Below, piece after piece: positions 17,541 to 26,129 of a stretch of 45,896 bases of DNA. The notes beneath the pieces were generated by a model. That model saw only the letters and a program-made list of their open reading frames with translations, made no database searches and had not been told where the DNA came from. Within the stretch, counting starts at the first letter, position 1; the number at the start of each line of letters is the position of its first letter. The DNA is from Actinomycetota bacterium (GTDB lineage: Bacteria > Actinomycetota > Acidimicrobiia > Acidimicrobiales > Ilumatobacteraceae), in assembly GCA_029978335.1 (NCBI GenBank), contig JAPOJQ010000012.1, positions 1-45,896 on the forward strand, written 5' to 3'. A program made the position numbers and the translations under genes.

Positions 17541-18255
17541 TCCACGACGTCACCGCGTCGGTGAAACGATCCGTGGCTGAGAGATGCACTGCGTGACCCG
17601 CATTGGGGATGACCACCCGTTCGGCGTCGGGCAGGCAGTGATCGAGTCGCTCGCCGAGCGCGGTGAACTTCTCGTCGAGTGCGCCAGTAATGATGAGCGT
17701 CGGCATCGTGAGTGATGCGCAGTCGGACCAGAGCGGTCGCTGGGTTCCAGTTCCGGCGAGGCGGAGCGATGAAGCGAGGCCATCCGCGGTGTTCGTACAC
17801 CGCTCGTCGAGGTCGGCGTCGTTGAAGGGCACGTCGGCGAACATCGGTTGAGCGATCCAGTCGTCAATGAACGGTCGGACGCCGATGCGTTTGATGCGGT
17901 CCGCAGTCAGGTTGTCAGCAGTTCTGCGTGCCGCTCGCTCCGTGGCATCGTCGATGCCGGCCGTGGCGCTAACGAGGACGATGCCGCTGCACCGTTCGGG
18001 ATGCTGCAGTGCAACGTGCAGCAGGTGACGTCCCCCCATCGAGTAGCCAATCCAAATCCCGGGCGGGAGCGCTGCGGCCAGATCATCGGCGGCGCGTTCA
18101 AGATCGAGGGCCCCCGAGCTCGTTGAGCCGTGGCCTGGCATGTTGGGCGTGTGGTAGTCGATATCGCTCAGACGCCGACGGAAGCTGCTGATGACGCCAT
18201 CCCAGCTTCGACCGGTCTGGGTGAACCCGTGGAGGAGGTTGAGATGTGTGGTCAC
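17512..18255 (-). CDS. menH: MenH-like SHCHC synthase (alpha/beta hydrolase)
   Basis: A 247-residue alpha/beta hydrolase matching MenH, which eliminates pyruvate from SEPHCHC to give SHCHC after the MenD step. The HGFTQTGRSW oxyanion motif is at residues 9-18, the elbow GYSMGGR has Ser72 and the MenH-typical Arg76, the acid is Asp194 and the base His221 (NAGHAVHL). The start is GTG 18255, overlapping the stop of the upstream frnE-like gene by 4 nt (GTGA), so the two are translationally coupled. It overlaps menA tail to tail. Confidence 0.88.
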   Translation of the reverse strand: MTTHLNLLHGFTQTGRSWDGVISSFRRRLSDIDYHTPNMPGHGSTSSGALDLERAADDLAAALPPGIWIGYSMGGRHLLHVALQHPERCSGIVLVSATAGIDDATERAARRTADNLTADRIKRIGVRPFIDDWIAQPMFADVPFNDADLDERCTNTADGLASSLRLAGTGTQRPLWSDCASLTMPTLIITGALDEKFTALGERLDHCLPDAERVVIPNAGHAVHLSATDRFTDAVTSWITQRALHRS

Positions 18256-18929
18256 GAGTTCTGCGCACGTCGCTCGACGAGGCGCCGCAGTACACGTTCA
18301 AAGGTGTCGGACTCTTGGGCACCGGGAATCGACCACTGACCTTCGATCACATAGGTCGGTACTGCAGTGATGCCGAGTTCGCTCGCAGCGGCGATCTCTG
18401 CTGCGACCTCGTCCCGGCCCGCATCAGCGTTGAGGAAGCTCAACGTCTCATCCCGATCAAGGCCGAGTTCGGCGCACAAGTCGGCGAGCGTGTCGGGGTC
18501 GCCAATGTCACGGCCCTCGGTGAAATACGCGGCCAGCAGGCGTTCTTTCAACGCTGGTTGTGAGATCGGAGAGGAGGTTTGACCGGCTCGCCATAACAAC
18601 CGATGTGCGAGCAAGGTGTTGGCTCGCAGCGCCTGGTCCATGTTGAAGGTGATACCGCTCTCCGCAGCAATGCCGGACACATGGTTGATAATGCGATCCG
18701 CTTGTTCCGGCCCGCCAAATTTGCGCTCGTACACGCCGCGCACCGCTTCGGTTCGTCCAGGTGATGCGGTGGGGTCCAGTTGATACGCGCGGTAGGTGAC
18801 CTCAATCTCAATGTCATCGCCGATCGCCGCGAGAGCGGTCTCAAATCGACGCTTGCCGATGTAGCACCAAGGGCAAACGACATCTGACCAGATGTCAATC
18901 CGCAGCGGGCCCGTCGAGGTATCACTCAT
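18252..18929 (-). CDS. DsbA-family FrnE-like thiol oxidoreductase
   Basis: A 225-residue cytoplasmic DsbA-like protein of the FrnE group. The thioredoxin-fold active site CPWC is at residues 19-22 (DVVCPWCYIGKRRFE), with the helical insert and the cis-Pro loop TAVPTYVIEGQWSIPGAQ near residues 186-203. No signal peptide, so not a periplasmic oxidase; relatives act as thiol isomerases/oxidoreductases or as 2-hydroxychromene-2-carboxylate isomerase-like enzymes. ATG 18929 is chosen; the open frame extends 170 codons further upstream but that part is antisense to menD. It is the first gene of a two-gene unit with menH and divergent from menD (46 nt). Confidence 0.87.
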   Translation of the reverse strand: MSDTSTGPLRIDIWSDVVCPWCYIGKRRFETALAAIGDDIEIEVTYRAYQLDPTASPGRTEAVRGVYERKFGGPEQADRIINHVSGIAAESGITFNMDQALRANTLLAHRLLWRAGQTSSPISQPALKERLLAAYFTEGRDIGDPDTLADLCAELGLDRDETLSFLNADAGRDEVAAEIAAASELGITAVPTYVIEGQWSIPGAQESDTFERVLRRLVERRAQNS

Positions 18930-18975
18930 ATCTCGACGATACGTCGAAGCCGAAGAGGCCGTATCGTCGGGCGGC

Positions 18976-20613
18976 GTGTCGGCTGCTGCCACCTTCTGTT
19001 CCACATTGTTTGATGAGTGGGTTGCTGGCGGGGTAGGGCGTGTCATCATCGCTCCCGGTTCGCGGAGCACGCCGTTGGCACTCGCTGCTATCGCTGACGG
19101 CCGCCTCAGCATTGAGGTCGTCCTCGACGAGCGCGTCGCCGCCTTTGCTGCGTTGGGTGCGGGCCTTGATGGCACACCAGCGGTGCTGATCTGCACGAGT
19201 GGTACGGCTGCGGCCAACTTCTTGCCAGCGGTGGTTGAGGCGGGGCTCTCGGCTGTGCCGATGATCGTGTGTACGGCTGACCGTCCGCCCGAACTTCGTG
19301 GCGTTGGTGCGCCGCAGACGATCGACCAGTTGGAGTTATACGGCACGGCGGTCAGATGGTTCGTGGATGCACCGGTGCCCGATGATGCGGATCCGTCAAC
19401 GTGGCGAACGCTCGCCCGCATGGCCCTGCTGCATGCCACAGCTGGGCCGGTGCACCTGAATCTTCCATTCCGTGAGCCGCTGGTTGGTCAACCCGATGCA
19501 CTACCTGCCATTGCCGAGCCTCATGTCGTCGAGGTGCCGGTCGCGTCACCGGTCGACCTGCCACCGTCGGTGTTGTTGGCGCGCGGCATCGTCCTTGCCG
19601 GCGGGGCATCAGGCGTTGCTGCCCATCGGATCAGCGACCTAGCTCGAGCTTTGGGATGGCCGCTGCTGGCCGATCCGCTGTCGGGGCTGCGCTCCGACCC
19701 GCGGGCGATTGCGTATTCCGATGCGATGCTTCGTCACGAAGGGTTTGCTCGTGATCATCTCCCCGAGGTGGTCATCCGAGTCGGACGCCCACCTGCGTCA
19801 AAGGTCGTCAATCAGTGGATCGCTGCGTCGGGGGCTCCGGTGATCCAGGTTGGCGGTCCGGGGCGCATCGATCCTGATCACAATGTTGCGGTGACGTGCT
19901 CAATCGATGACCTTGATCGAGCAATGGCGGCCGGCTGGCGCGGAGCGCTCGGTTCTCGTTGGTCTGAGACGTGGGAGCGGAGTTGGTTCGAGGCGGAGCG
20001 GATTGCAAGTTCAGTCATCATCGATGCGCTCACCGGCGGCCCATTGACCGAACCCGGTGTGGCGTACACGATTGCTGAGCATCTGCCGCGCGATGGTCGC
20101 CTCGTCGTGTCGTCATCGATGCCGGTCCGTGATCTCGAATGGTTCGGCGGTCGCCATGCGATCGCTCACTCGAATCGTGGGGCCAATGGCATCGATGGCG
20201 TGATGTCGACGGCACGTGGAGTGGCAGGCAGTGGAAAGCCTGTTGTCGTGCTGATTGGCGACCTCGCGTTCTGCCATGACGCCAATGCACTGTGGGGACT
20301 GGCCGTATCTGGTCATGACCTGCGAGTCGTCGTGGTCGACAACGACGGCGGTGGCATCTTTTCGTTTCTGCCACAAGCAACCTTGCTTGACCGACCCGAT
20401 TTTGAGCAGTTGTTTGGGACGCCCCATGGTGCCGATGTGCTGGCGCTGGCGGCTGCGTATGGCGTTCGTGGGACGACAGTGGGCGATCAAGAGTCGCTGA
20501 GGTTGGCGCTAGCGGAGCCCGGACCGCACGTCATTCGTGTGGCGAGCGATCGACGTCGCAATGTTGAGGTGCATCGAGTGCTGCATCAGTTGGTTCTCGA
20601 CGCTCTGGGCTGA
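18976..20613 (+). CDS. menD: SEPHCHC synthase MenD
   Basis: A 545-residue ThDP-dependent enzyme joining 2-oxoglutarate (after decarboxylation) to isochorismate, the committed menaquinone step. It has APGSRSTPLA (about residues 27-36), the ThDP-activating Glu52 in VLDERVAAF, the ThDP/Mg motif GDLAFCHDANALWGL and VVVDNDGGGIFSFLP in the C-terminal third, and SNRGANGIDG. GTG 18976 is the best start: it gives the usual short N-terminus (VSAAATFCSTLFDEW), whereas the longer frame overlaps the divergent frnE-like gene. Converges with menF, the enzyme supplying isochorismate. Confidence 0.94.
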   Translation: MSAAATFCSTLFDEWVAGGVGRVIIAPGSRSTPLALAAIADGRLSIEVVLDERVAAFAALGAGLDGTPAVLICTSGTAAANFLPAVVEAGLSAVPMIVCTADRPPELRGVGAPQTIDQLELYGTAVRWFVDAPVPDDADPSTWRTLARMALLHATAGPVHLNLPFREPLVGQPDALPAIAEPHVVEVPVASPVDLPPSVLLARGIVLAGGASGVAAHRISDLARALGWPLLADPLSGLRSDPRAIAYSDAMLRHEGFARDHLPEVVIRVGRPPASKVVNQWIAASGAPVIQVGGPGRIDPDHNVAVTCSIDDLDRAMAAGWRGALGSRWSETWERSWFEAERIASSVIIDALTGGPLTEPGVAYTIAEHLPRDGRLVVSSSMPVRDLEWFGGRHAIAHSNRGANGIDGVMSTARGVAGSGKPVVVLIGDLAFCHDANALWGLAVSGHDLRVVVVDNDGGGIFSFLPQATLLDRPDFEQLFGTPHGADVLALAAAYGVRGTTVGDQESLRLALAEPGPHVIRVASDRRRNVEVHRVLHQLVLDALG

Positions 20614-20634
20614 GGCGTCGCATCCTGAGCCTCG

Positions 20635-21876
20635 TCAGGGTCGGATAAGTGCGCCGAGCATCGCTTGGAACTTGGCTTGGGTTTCAGCAAGTTCGGCGAG
20701 TGGATCGCTTTCAGCGACGATGCCGCCACCGGCGACGAGGCGGGCTGATCGCCGGTCGTCGGAGAATTCGGCGCACCGGAGTGAAACCGCCCATACGCCG
20801 TCGCCGTTCCCGTCGACCCATCCGACGGCGCCTCCGTAGCGGCCGCGTTCGAATCCTTCGTTGGCGATGATGAGATCGATCGCTGCAGCCCTCGGGTGTC
20901 CGCCGACGGCCGGCGTGGGTTGCAGGGCGGTGACGAGGTCTGCGACCGTCGATGGCGGTTCGCTCAACATGCCTTCGGCTTGCGAACCGAGGTGCTGCAC
21001 ATTGGCAACTTTGACGATCGACGGCCGAGGCGTCCAGTCGAGATAACTGCAATGGGGGAGCAAGGTGTCGCGCACCATTTCGATGGCGGCGTGGTGTTCG
21101 ATGCGGTTCTTCTCGCTGTTCATGAGTTCGTCAGCGAGAAGGGCATCGCGATCGGGATCGCCGGTGGTACGAGTCGTGCCGGCAAGCGGCCGTGACCGAA
21201 CTGTCAGATCGTCGACCTCAACGAGCAACTCTGGTGAAGCGCCAACGAATCCGTCAATCGAGAAGCGGTAGGTGTTCCCAAAGGTGTTCTCGAGTCGCCG
21301 CAGCACGGCATGCACGCTCATTGGTTGATCGCTACTGACGACGACCGGACGAGCGATCACCGCCTTTTCGAGCACCCCAGCCCGTACCGCGTCACGAGCG
21401 GTTTCGACCGCTGCCAAGTAGTGCGCAACGTCAACTGCTGGCTCAACGGTGAACGTCGCACTCGTTGGTGTGGGGTCGCCGTAGCGGACGAGCCCAGCAC
21501 ATGCGGTCGTCACCGTGGTACGCGGATCCAACGCCCCATCGTCAACGACGGTCACGCAGCGATGTCCGTCGCCGTTATCTCTGATAACCACGCGGGGAAT
21601 CACCAGCGTGTTCGGTGCGCCAGGGAGGAAGTCGATAGCGCCGAGCGCGACAGCACCCGCACCTGGGCCGGTGCGATCGTCGGATGCGCGCAGGTCGATG
21701 TGCTCAATCGATCGGAGGAGATCGACGCTGGTGTCGAGGGCTACCTGCGCCGCGACCCCGAATCCCACCATGCCGCGACGGCCATGAACGAACATGCGGC
21801 CGATATCACCAGCGAGGTCGACAAGTGGGGCGGTCGCGAGGTCGCCGTCGTGCAGCGCAGCGGTTACGGCGCGCAT
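20635..21876 (-). CDS. menF: Isochorismate synthase
   Basis: A 413-residue chorismate-binding enzyme converting chorismate to isochorismate for MenD. The general base Lys171 lies in LEKAVIARPVVV; GASPELL, RSRPLAGTTRTTGD, SEKNRIEHHAAIEMVRD (Mg-binding Glu), LQPTPAVGGHPRAAA and RYGGAVGWVDGNGDGVWAVSLR follow in the usual order. It could also be called an EntC/DhbC-type enzyme, but the surrounding men genes favour MenF. ATG 21876 starts 1 nt after the upstream ubiE/menG stop codon, so the two are one operon (menG then menF). Confidence 0.92.
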   Translation of the reverse strand: MRAVTAALHDGDLATAPLVDLAGDIGRMFVHGRRGMVGFGVAAQVALDTSVDLLRSIEHIDLRASDDRTGPGAGAVALGAIDFLPGAPNTLVIPRVVIRDNGDGHRCVTVVDDGALDPRTTVTTACAGLVRYGDPTPTSATFTVEPAVDVAHYLAAVETARDAVRAGVLEKAVIARPVVVSSDQPMSVHAVLRRLENTFGNTYRFSIDGFVGASPELLVEVDDLTVRSRPLAGTTRTTGDPDRDALLADELMNSEKNRIEHHAAIEMVRDTLLPHCSYLDWTPRPSIVKVANVQHLGSQAEGMLSEPPSTVADLVTALQPTPAVGGHPRAAAIDLIIANEGFERGRYGGAVGWVDGNGDGVWAVSLRCAEFSDDRRSARLVAGGGIVAESDPLAELAETQAKFQAMLGALIRP

Positions 21877-21877
21877 C

Positions 21878-22615
21878 TCACACCCGGGTGCCGGTGAGCA
21901 GCTGGGTGAGGCCTCCGCTGAGTTCGCGATGTGTTGCGTCGGAGAAGCCCGCACGATGCAGCGAGCGGGTCATGGCATCGGGGCTCGGGAGGTAGGCCAC
22001 GCTGCGGGGTAGGTAGCGGTAGGCACCCCGGTCTGACAGCAGACCGCCAATGATCGGCACCACGCGGCCGAAATAGATGCTGTTGCCCCAGCGGATCAGC
22101 GGATTTGTCGGCACGCCAACGTCGAGAAGCGCGATGCGCCCACCGGGTCGAACCACACGAGCCAGTTCATCGAAGAATGCATCGAGGTCGGTGAGGTTTC
22201 GGAGTGCGAAGCCACACGTCACGCCGTCGACGCTGGCGTCGGGCATCGGCAAGCGAAGGATGTCGGCTTGGACCCGAGGTACACCCGATCGGTCGGCTGC
22301 GAGCATGCCGAAGCTGAGATCGACCGAAATGGGACGGAGTCCGCCTGAGCGAAGATCGATGCAGAGGTCTCCGGTTCCGGCAGCCAGATCGAGCACCGTT
22401 GAACCCGCAGGAAGATTGAGATCGCGGACGGTCCGCTTTCGCCATGTGGTGTCGAGGCGGAACGTCATGATCCGGTTCACCAGGTCGTAGCGCGGGGCGA
22501 TCGTGTCGAACATCTCGCGCACGGCGGCCTTCTTTTCGTCACCGCTGGGGAGTTCAGCTCGGTCCCATGGCCGCGCCTGTGCCTCATCAATGGTGCCGGG
22601 GGAGGGCGATGTCAC
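21878..22615 (-). CDS. menG: Demethylmenaquinone methyltransferase (UbiE/MenG)
   Basis: A 245-residue class I SAM methyltransferase performing the last step of menaquinone synthesis. Features: FDTIAPRYDLVNRIMTFRLDTTWRK family start (here FDTIAPRYDLVNRI and TTWRK), SAM motif VLDLAAGTGDL, ISVDLS (motif II region), FALRNLTD and VVRPGGRIALLDVG. GTG 22615 is chosen because it gives the typical short N-terminus; an in-frame ATG further upstream would overlap the divergent acyl-CoA dehydrogenase start. Followed after 1 nt by menF. Confidence 0.92.
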   Translation of the reverse strand: MTSPSPGTIDEAQARPWDRAELPSGDEKKAAVREMFDTIAPRYDLVNRIMTFRLDTTWRKRTVRDLNLPAGSTVLDLAAGTGDLCIDLRSGGLRPISVDLSFGMLAADRSGVPRVQADILRLPMPDASVDGVTCGFALRNLTDLDAFFDELARVVRPGGRIALLDVGVPTNPLIRWGNSIYFGRVVPIIGGLLSDRGAYRYLPRSVAYLPSPDAMTRSLHRAGFSDATHRELSGGLTQLLTGTRV

Positions 22616-22676
22616 ATCGGTGAGGCTAGGCGGAGCCAGCTCGCAGTGGCCACCTGCAGGCGGGCAGACTCTCAAG

Positions 22677-23897
22677 ATGATCGACTTCACCTTCCCACCC
22701 GAGGTTGACGATGTGCGTCGTCGGGTTCGAGAGTTCATCGATACCCGGGTGCGTCCCGAGTGGGAAGCGATCGATCAGACGGAACGCCGACAGGTGGTCG
22801 ACTGCATCGTTCGTCTGCGGGCCGAAGCTCGCGAGCAGTGGGGGCTGTGGCTTCCCCACATGCCACCCGAGTGGGGCGGTATGGGGCTTGGCCCGACGGC
22901 AATGGCTGCCGTGTCGGCAGAGGCCGCGCGCGTATCAATCGGGCCGTTCGTCCTCAACGCGCAGGCACCCGATGAAGGCAACCAGCACACACTCCTTCAT
23001 TGGGGAACCGATGAGCAAAAGGAGCGCTACCTGAAGCCGCTTTGTGAGGGCACCGCACGTTCGTGTTTTGCGATGACCGAACCTGAAGTTGCCGGATCCG
23101 ACCCGACGCTCATCCAGACCACGGCATATCGGGATGGAGACGAGTGGGTGATCAATGGTCACAAATGGTTCATTTCGGGAGCACGCGGCGCGAAGTTCGC
23201 TCTGCTGGTCGCCCGCACCGAGGATGATCCGGAGATTCCACAAGCCGCCAACAGCTGCTTCATCGTTGATCTGCCATCTGAGGGTTGGGAGATTGTCCGT
23301 GATGTGCAGACGATGTCAGGCGGTCATAACCACTGTGAGATCTTGATCAAGGACTTGCGGGTTCCAGCCGCGAACATGCTGGGCGGGCAGGGCCAGGGGC
23401 ATCTGCTCGGGCAGTATCGACTTGGCCCAGCTCGGCTTGCGCACTGCATGCGGTGGATCGGACAGGCCGAGATCGCCCTCGACATGATGGTGGAGCGAGC
23501 GATGGAGCGCTACTCGCACGGGAGCCTCCTCGCCGAGAAGCAGGGCATCCAATGGCTGATTGCCGACTCGGCGGTCGAGCTCTACCAGTGCAAGTTGATG
23601 GTGCTCCACGCTGCGTATCAGATCGAACAGCAGATGGACTTCACGGCGGTGGTGTCGATGGCCAAGCACTTCGTGGCGAACAGTTTGTGGCGGATCATCG
23701 ACCGTGCGATTCAGGTGCATGGCGCACTCGGCTACTCGACCGACACGCCGCTCGCCGGCATGCTGCAGCAGGCTCGTTGGGCACGTTTCGCCGACGGCGC
23801 GGACGAGATTCATCAGATGCGCATCGCCCAGCGAACCATCGCGGCGTTCAACGACTCGGGAAGCACCCGAAAGGCCACCGGCGACCTTCAGTTGTGA
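22677..23897 (+). CDS. Acyl-CoA dehydrogenase
   Basis: A 406-residue FAD-dependent acyl-CoA dehydrogenase, closest in style to the ACAD10/11-like group. The flavin/substrate motif FAMTEPEVAGSDPT is at about residues 123-136, HKWFISGARGAKFALLVART follows, and the C-terminal helical domain carries IQVHGALGYSTDTPLA and the ADGADEIHQMRIAQR segment. It abstracts two hydrogens from an acyl-CoA and passes electrons to ETF. ATG 22677 fits the homologous N-terminus (MIDFTFPPEVDDVRRRV). Converging on its 3' side is an acyl-CoA synthetase, suggesting a shared fatty-acid or side-chain degradation role. Confidence 0.9.
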   Translation: MIDFTFPPEVDDVRRRVREFIDTRVRPEWEAIDQTERRQVVDCIVRLRAEAREQWGLWLPHMPPEWGGMGLGPTAMAAVSAEAARVSIGPFVLNAQAPDEGNQHTLLHWGTDEQKERYLKPLCEGTARSCFAMTEPEVAGSDPTLIQTTAYRDGDEWVINGHKWFISGARGAKFALLVARTEDDPEIPQAANSCFIVDLPSEGWEIVRDVQTMSGGHNHCEILIKDLRVPAANMLGGQGQGHLLGQYRLGPARLAHCMRWIGQAEIALDMMVERAMERYSHGSLLAEKQGIQWLIADSAVELYQCKLMVLHAAYQIEQQMDFTAVVSMAKHFVANSLWRIIDRAIQVHGALGYSTDTPLAGMLQQARWARFADGADEIHQMRIAQRTIAAFNDSGSTRKATGDLQL

Positions 23898-23901
23898 GAT
23901 G

Positions 23902-25554
23902 TCACGTCAGTTGGTTGCCGGCAGCAATCGCACGCGCCCACGCGTAGTCGGCTTTGCCTGCAGGTGAACGGCGGATCTCATCCACAGCCACAATGGCCTT
24001 GGGATGCTTGTATCGAGCAAGGCCCGGCATGAGGCGGCCGAGATCGTCAACGGTCGGCGTGTGTAGGTCGGGGTGGGCAAGTGAGATGACGGCAACCACT
24101 TCGCTACCCCACGCCTCGCTTGGTCGTCCGACCACGATGCAGTCACGCACGGACCGGTGGCGCAGCACCGCATCTTCAACTTCTTCTGCGTAGACCTTCT
24201 CGCCGCCCGTGTTGATGCAGACCGATTCGCGCCCGAGAGCATCGATCGTTCCATCTGATCGGGTGCGGGCATGATCACCAGGGGTCGCGTACCGAACACC
24301 ATCGACGATCGGATACGCAACAGCAGTGAGGTCGGGGTCACCGAGGTATCCGAGCGGGAGGCGGCCGCGGGTCGCCAACCATCCGATCTCGTCACTGCCG
24401 GGACTGAGCACGTGCGTCCGGTCGTGGGAGAGCACGACGGTCCGTGTGCCACGTGGTCGAAAGATTCCTGAGGTTGCGCTGCCAGCCGTTGAGACGAGCG
24501 ACATCTGCCCACCCGATTCCGACGATCCGAAGCCGTCGACCACCATCAACGTCGGTAGAAGTTCGAGCAGCCGTGACTTTGTCGGTGCGCTGAGCGGTGC
24601 CCCGCCGGTGAGAATGACGTTGAGTGACGATGCGTCATGCGACCCTGCGACGAGTTCGTCGAGGAGTGGTCGTGCAAACGATTCGCCAACGATGCCGAGC
24701 AGCGTGACCGACTCGCGTGCCACCGTCTCCCAGATGTCGACTGGGTCGAGGTGGGCGGTGTTGTTCTGGATGACGACGCACCCACCACCGAGGAGTGCTC
24801 GCATGGCGGTCCATTGCCCTGCGCCATGCATGAACGGGGCGCACGTGAGGCTGCGAAGGTCTGGTCGCATCGAGGTCAGGTAGTCGTGAAGTGGTTGTGG
24901 CGCCCGAGCCGCATCAAAACACTCGATGACGGCATCGGCATTACGCCACATCACGCCCTTTGGTTTGCCGGTCGTGCCGCCCGTGTAGAGCAGGTAGAGG
25001 TCGTCGGGTGATGGCTCGACGGGAGGATCTCCGGCGGGTGCATCAGCGAGAACGGTCTCGAAGTCGAGTGTGGTGTCATCGCCGGGTCCTATGCAGAAGA
25101 TCGTCCGCAGCTGTGGGAGTTGGCGTTGGGCCTGTCGGACCGCGGGAAGGAAGGATGACTCGACGATTGCCGCTGTGGCGTGGGCGTCGCTGAGGACCTC
25201 AATGAGTTCATCGACGGTGTAACGATGGTTGACGTTGAATGGCGCGACGCGAGCGGCAAAGGCACCGACCATGGCCTCGAGGTACTCGACGCGGTTCGTC
25301 ACGATGATGGCGAGGTGGTCCTGTCCCGACTCGTGGTGGGCGAGTGCCGGCCGCTCGCTGTGACAGCCATGTCCGTGCTGATAGAGCGACCAGGCAAATC
25401 GATGCGCGCGGTCGAGAAACTGGCGTCTTGACGTTCGTTGCCCGTCCGGTCCGATCACACAATCGGCATTCGGATGTGCCGCCGCGATGGCGCGAACGAT
25501 GTCGATGACGGGGACGTGTCCCACGTCGTCAACAGGGGATAACTCAACGCCCAT
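23902..25554 (-). CDS. Acyl-CoA synthetase (AMP-forming, ANL superfamily)
   Basis: A 550-residue acyl-CoA ligase. P-loop YTGGTTGKPKGVMW, VDGFGSSESGGQMS (A5), TPGDHARTRSDGTIDALGRES (A7/A8 region), INTGGEKVYAEEVEDAVL and the C-terminal catalytic Lys in RSPAGKADY are all present. Relatives of this type in actinobacteria activate fatty or steroid side-chain acids. ATG 25554 is preferred to an upstream in-frame ATG that lies in the leader over the maoC end. It lies 34 nt after the maoC-like gene on the same strand, so the two are probably co-transcribed; the convergent acyl-CoA dehydrogenase ends 4 nt away. Confidence 0.88.
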   Translation of the reverse strand: MGVELSPVDDVGHVPVIDIVRAIAAAHPNADCVIGPDGQRTSRRQFLDRAHRFAWSLYQHGHGCHSERPALAHHESGQDHLAIIVTNRVEYLEAMVGAFAARVAPFNVNHRYTVDELIEVLSDAHATAAIVESSFLPAVRQAQRQLPQLRTIFCIGPGDDTTLDFETVLADAPAGDPPVEPSPDDLYLLYTGGTTGKPKGVMWRNADAVIECFDAARAPQPLHDYLTSMRPDLRSLTCAPFMHGAGQWTAMRALLGGGCVVIQNNTAHLDPVDIWETVARESVTLLGIVGESFARPLLDELVAGSHDASSLNVILTGGAPLSAPTKSRLLELLPTLMVVDGFGSSESGGQMSLVSTAGSATSGIFRPRGTRTVVLSHDRTHVLSPGSDEIGWLATRGRLPLGYLGDPDLTAVAYPIVDGVRYATPGDHARTRSDGTIDALGRESVCINTGGEKVYAEEVEDAVLRHRSVRDCIVVGRPSEAWGSEVVAVISLAHPDLHTPTVDDLGRLMPGLARYKHPKAIVAVDEIRRSPAGKADYAWARAIAAGNQLT

Positions 25555-25588
25555 TACGCCTGATGCGATAGCGCCGCAGCGCGACGTC

Positions 25589-26047
25589 TCAGATGTAACT
25601 GCGGAAGATGATCTCCGCAACGCAGCTGGGCTTATCAGCGCCTTCACATTCGAAGGTGAATTCCATGGTGCTCTGGATGCCACCGGGAATGTCGCTGACC
25701 TCGAGCAACTTCACGCCGAGGCGGAGGTTCGAACCAACCTTCACCGGCGACATAAATCGGATCTTGTTGGCGCCGTAGTTGACACCCATCGAGAAGCCGG
25801 TGATCTGCACGACCTGGGGATAGAGCATCGGCCCCATCGACAGCGTGAGGTAGCCGTGGGCGATCGGCGCCCCGAACGGGCCGGCCTTGGCGCGTTCGAC
25901 ATCGATGTGAATCCACTGATGGTCGCCGGTCGCCTCGGCGAACTGGTTGACCTGCTCTTGGGTCACGTTGACGTAGGGGCTGTAGCCGAGGTGTTCGCCG
26001 ACGAGGGTCTTCAGCTCTTCGGCGCCGTTGATTGTGCGTGGGCTCAT
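25589..26047 (-). CDS. MaoC-family (R)-specific enoyl-CoA hydratase-like protein
   Basis: A 152-residue single hot-dog-domain protein of the MaoC/NodN group. The hydratase motif ATGDHQWIHID holds the catalytic Asp and His (about residues 49-57), followed by AKAGPFGAPIAHGYLTLSM, the standard overhang segment. It hydrates trans-2-enoyl-CoA or a related thioester. ATG 26047 is preferred over one 10 codons upstream. Together with the downstream acyl-CoA synthetase it forms a likely fatty-acid catabolic unit. Confidence 0.9.
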   Translation of the reverse strand: MSPRTINGAEELKTLVGEHLGYSPYVNVTQEQVNQFAEATGDHQWIHIDVERAKAGPFGAPIAHGYLTLSMGPMLYPQVVQITGFSMGVNYGANKIRFMSPVKVGSNLRLGVKLLEVSDIPGGIQSTMEFTFECEGADKPSCVAEIIFRSYI

Positions 26048-26129
26048 GGCGACAGCATGGCAGAGACCTTCTCGCACGAGCGAGGCGGTGACACGGCGTT
26101 TCGGGCCTGGAGTCCGGTATCAATGGGGC

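Noticed and set aside
18930-19439. Upstream 170-codon extension of the FrnE-like reading frame
   Set aside because: It is antisense to menD, has no DsbA similarity, and the CPWC domain starts normally after ATG 18929.
20622-20641. Hairpin CCTGA-GCCTCG-TCAGG between menD and menF stops as a bidirectional terminator
   Set aside because: Stem only 5 bp (7 with weak ends), overlaps the menF stop codon and has no T-tract on either side.
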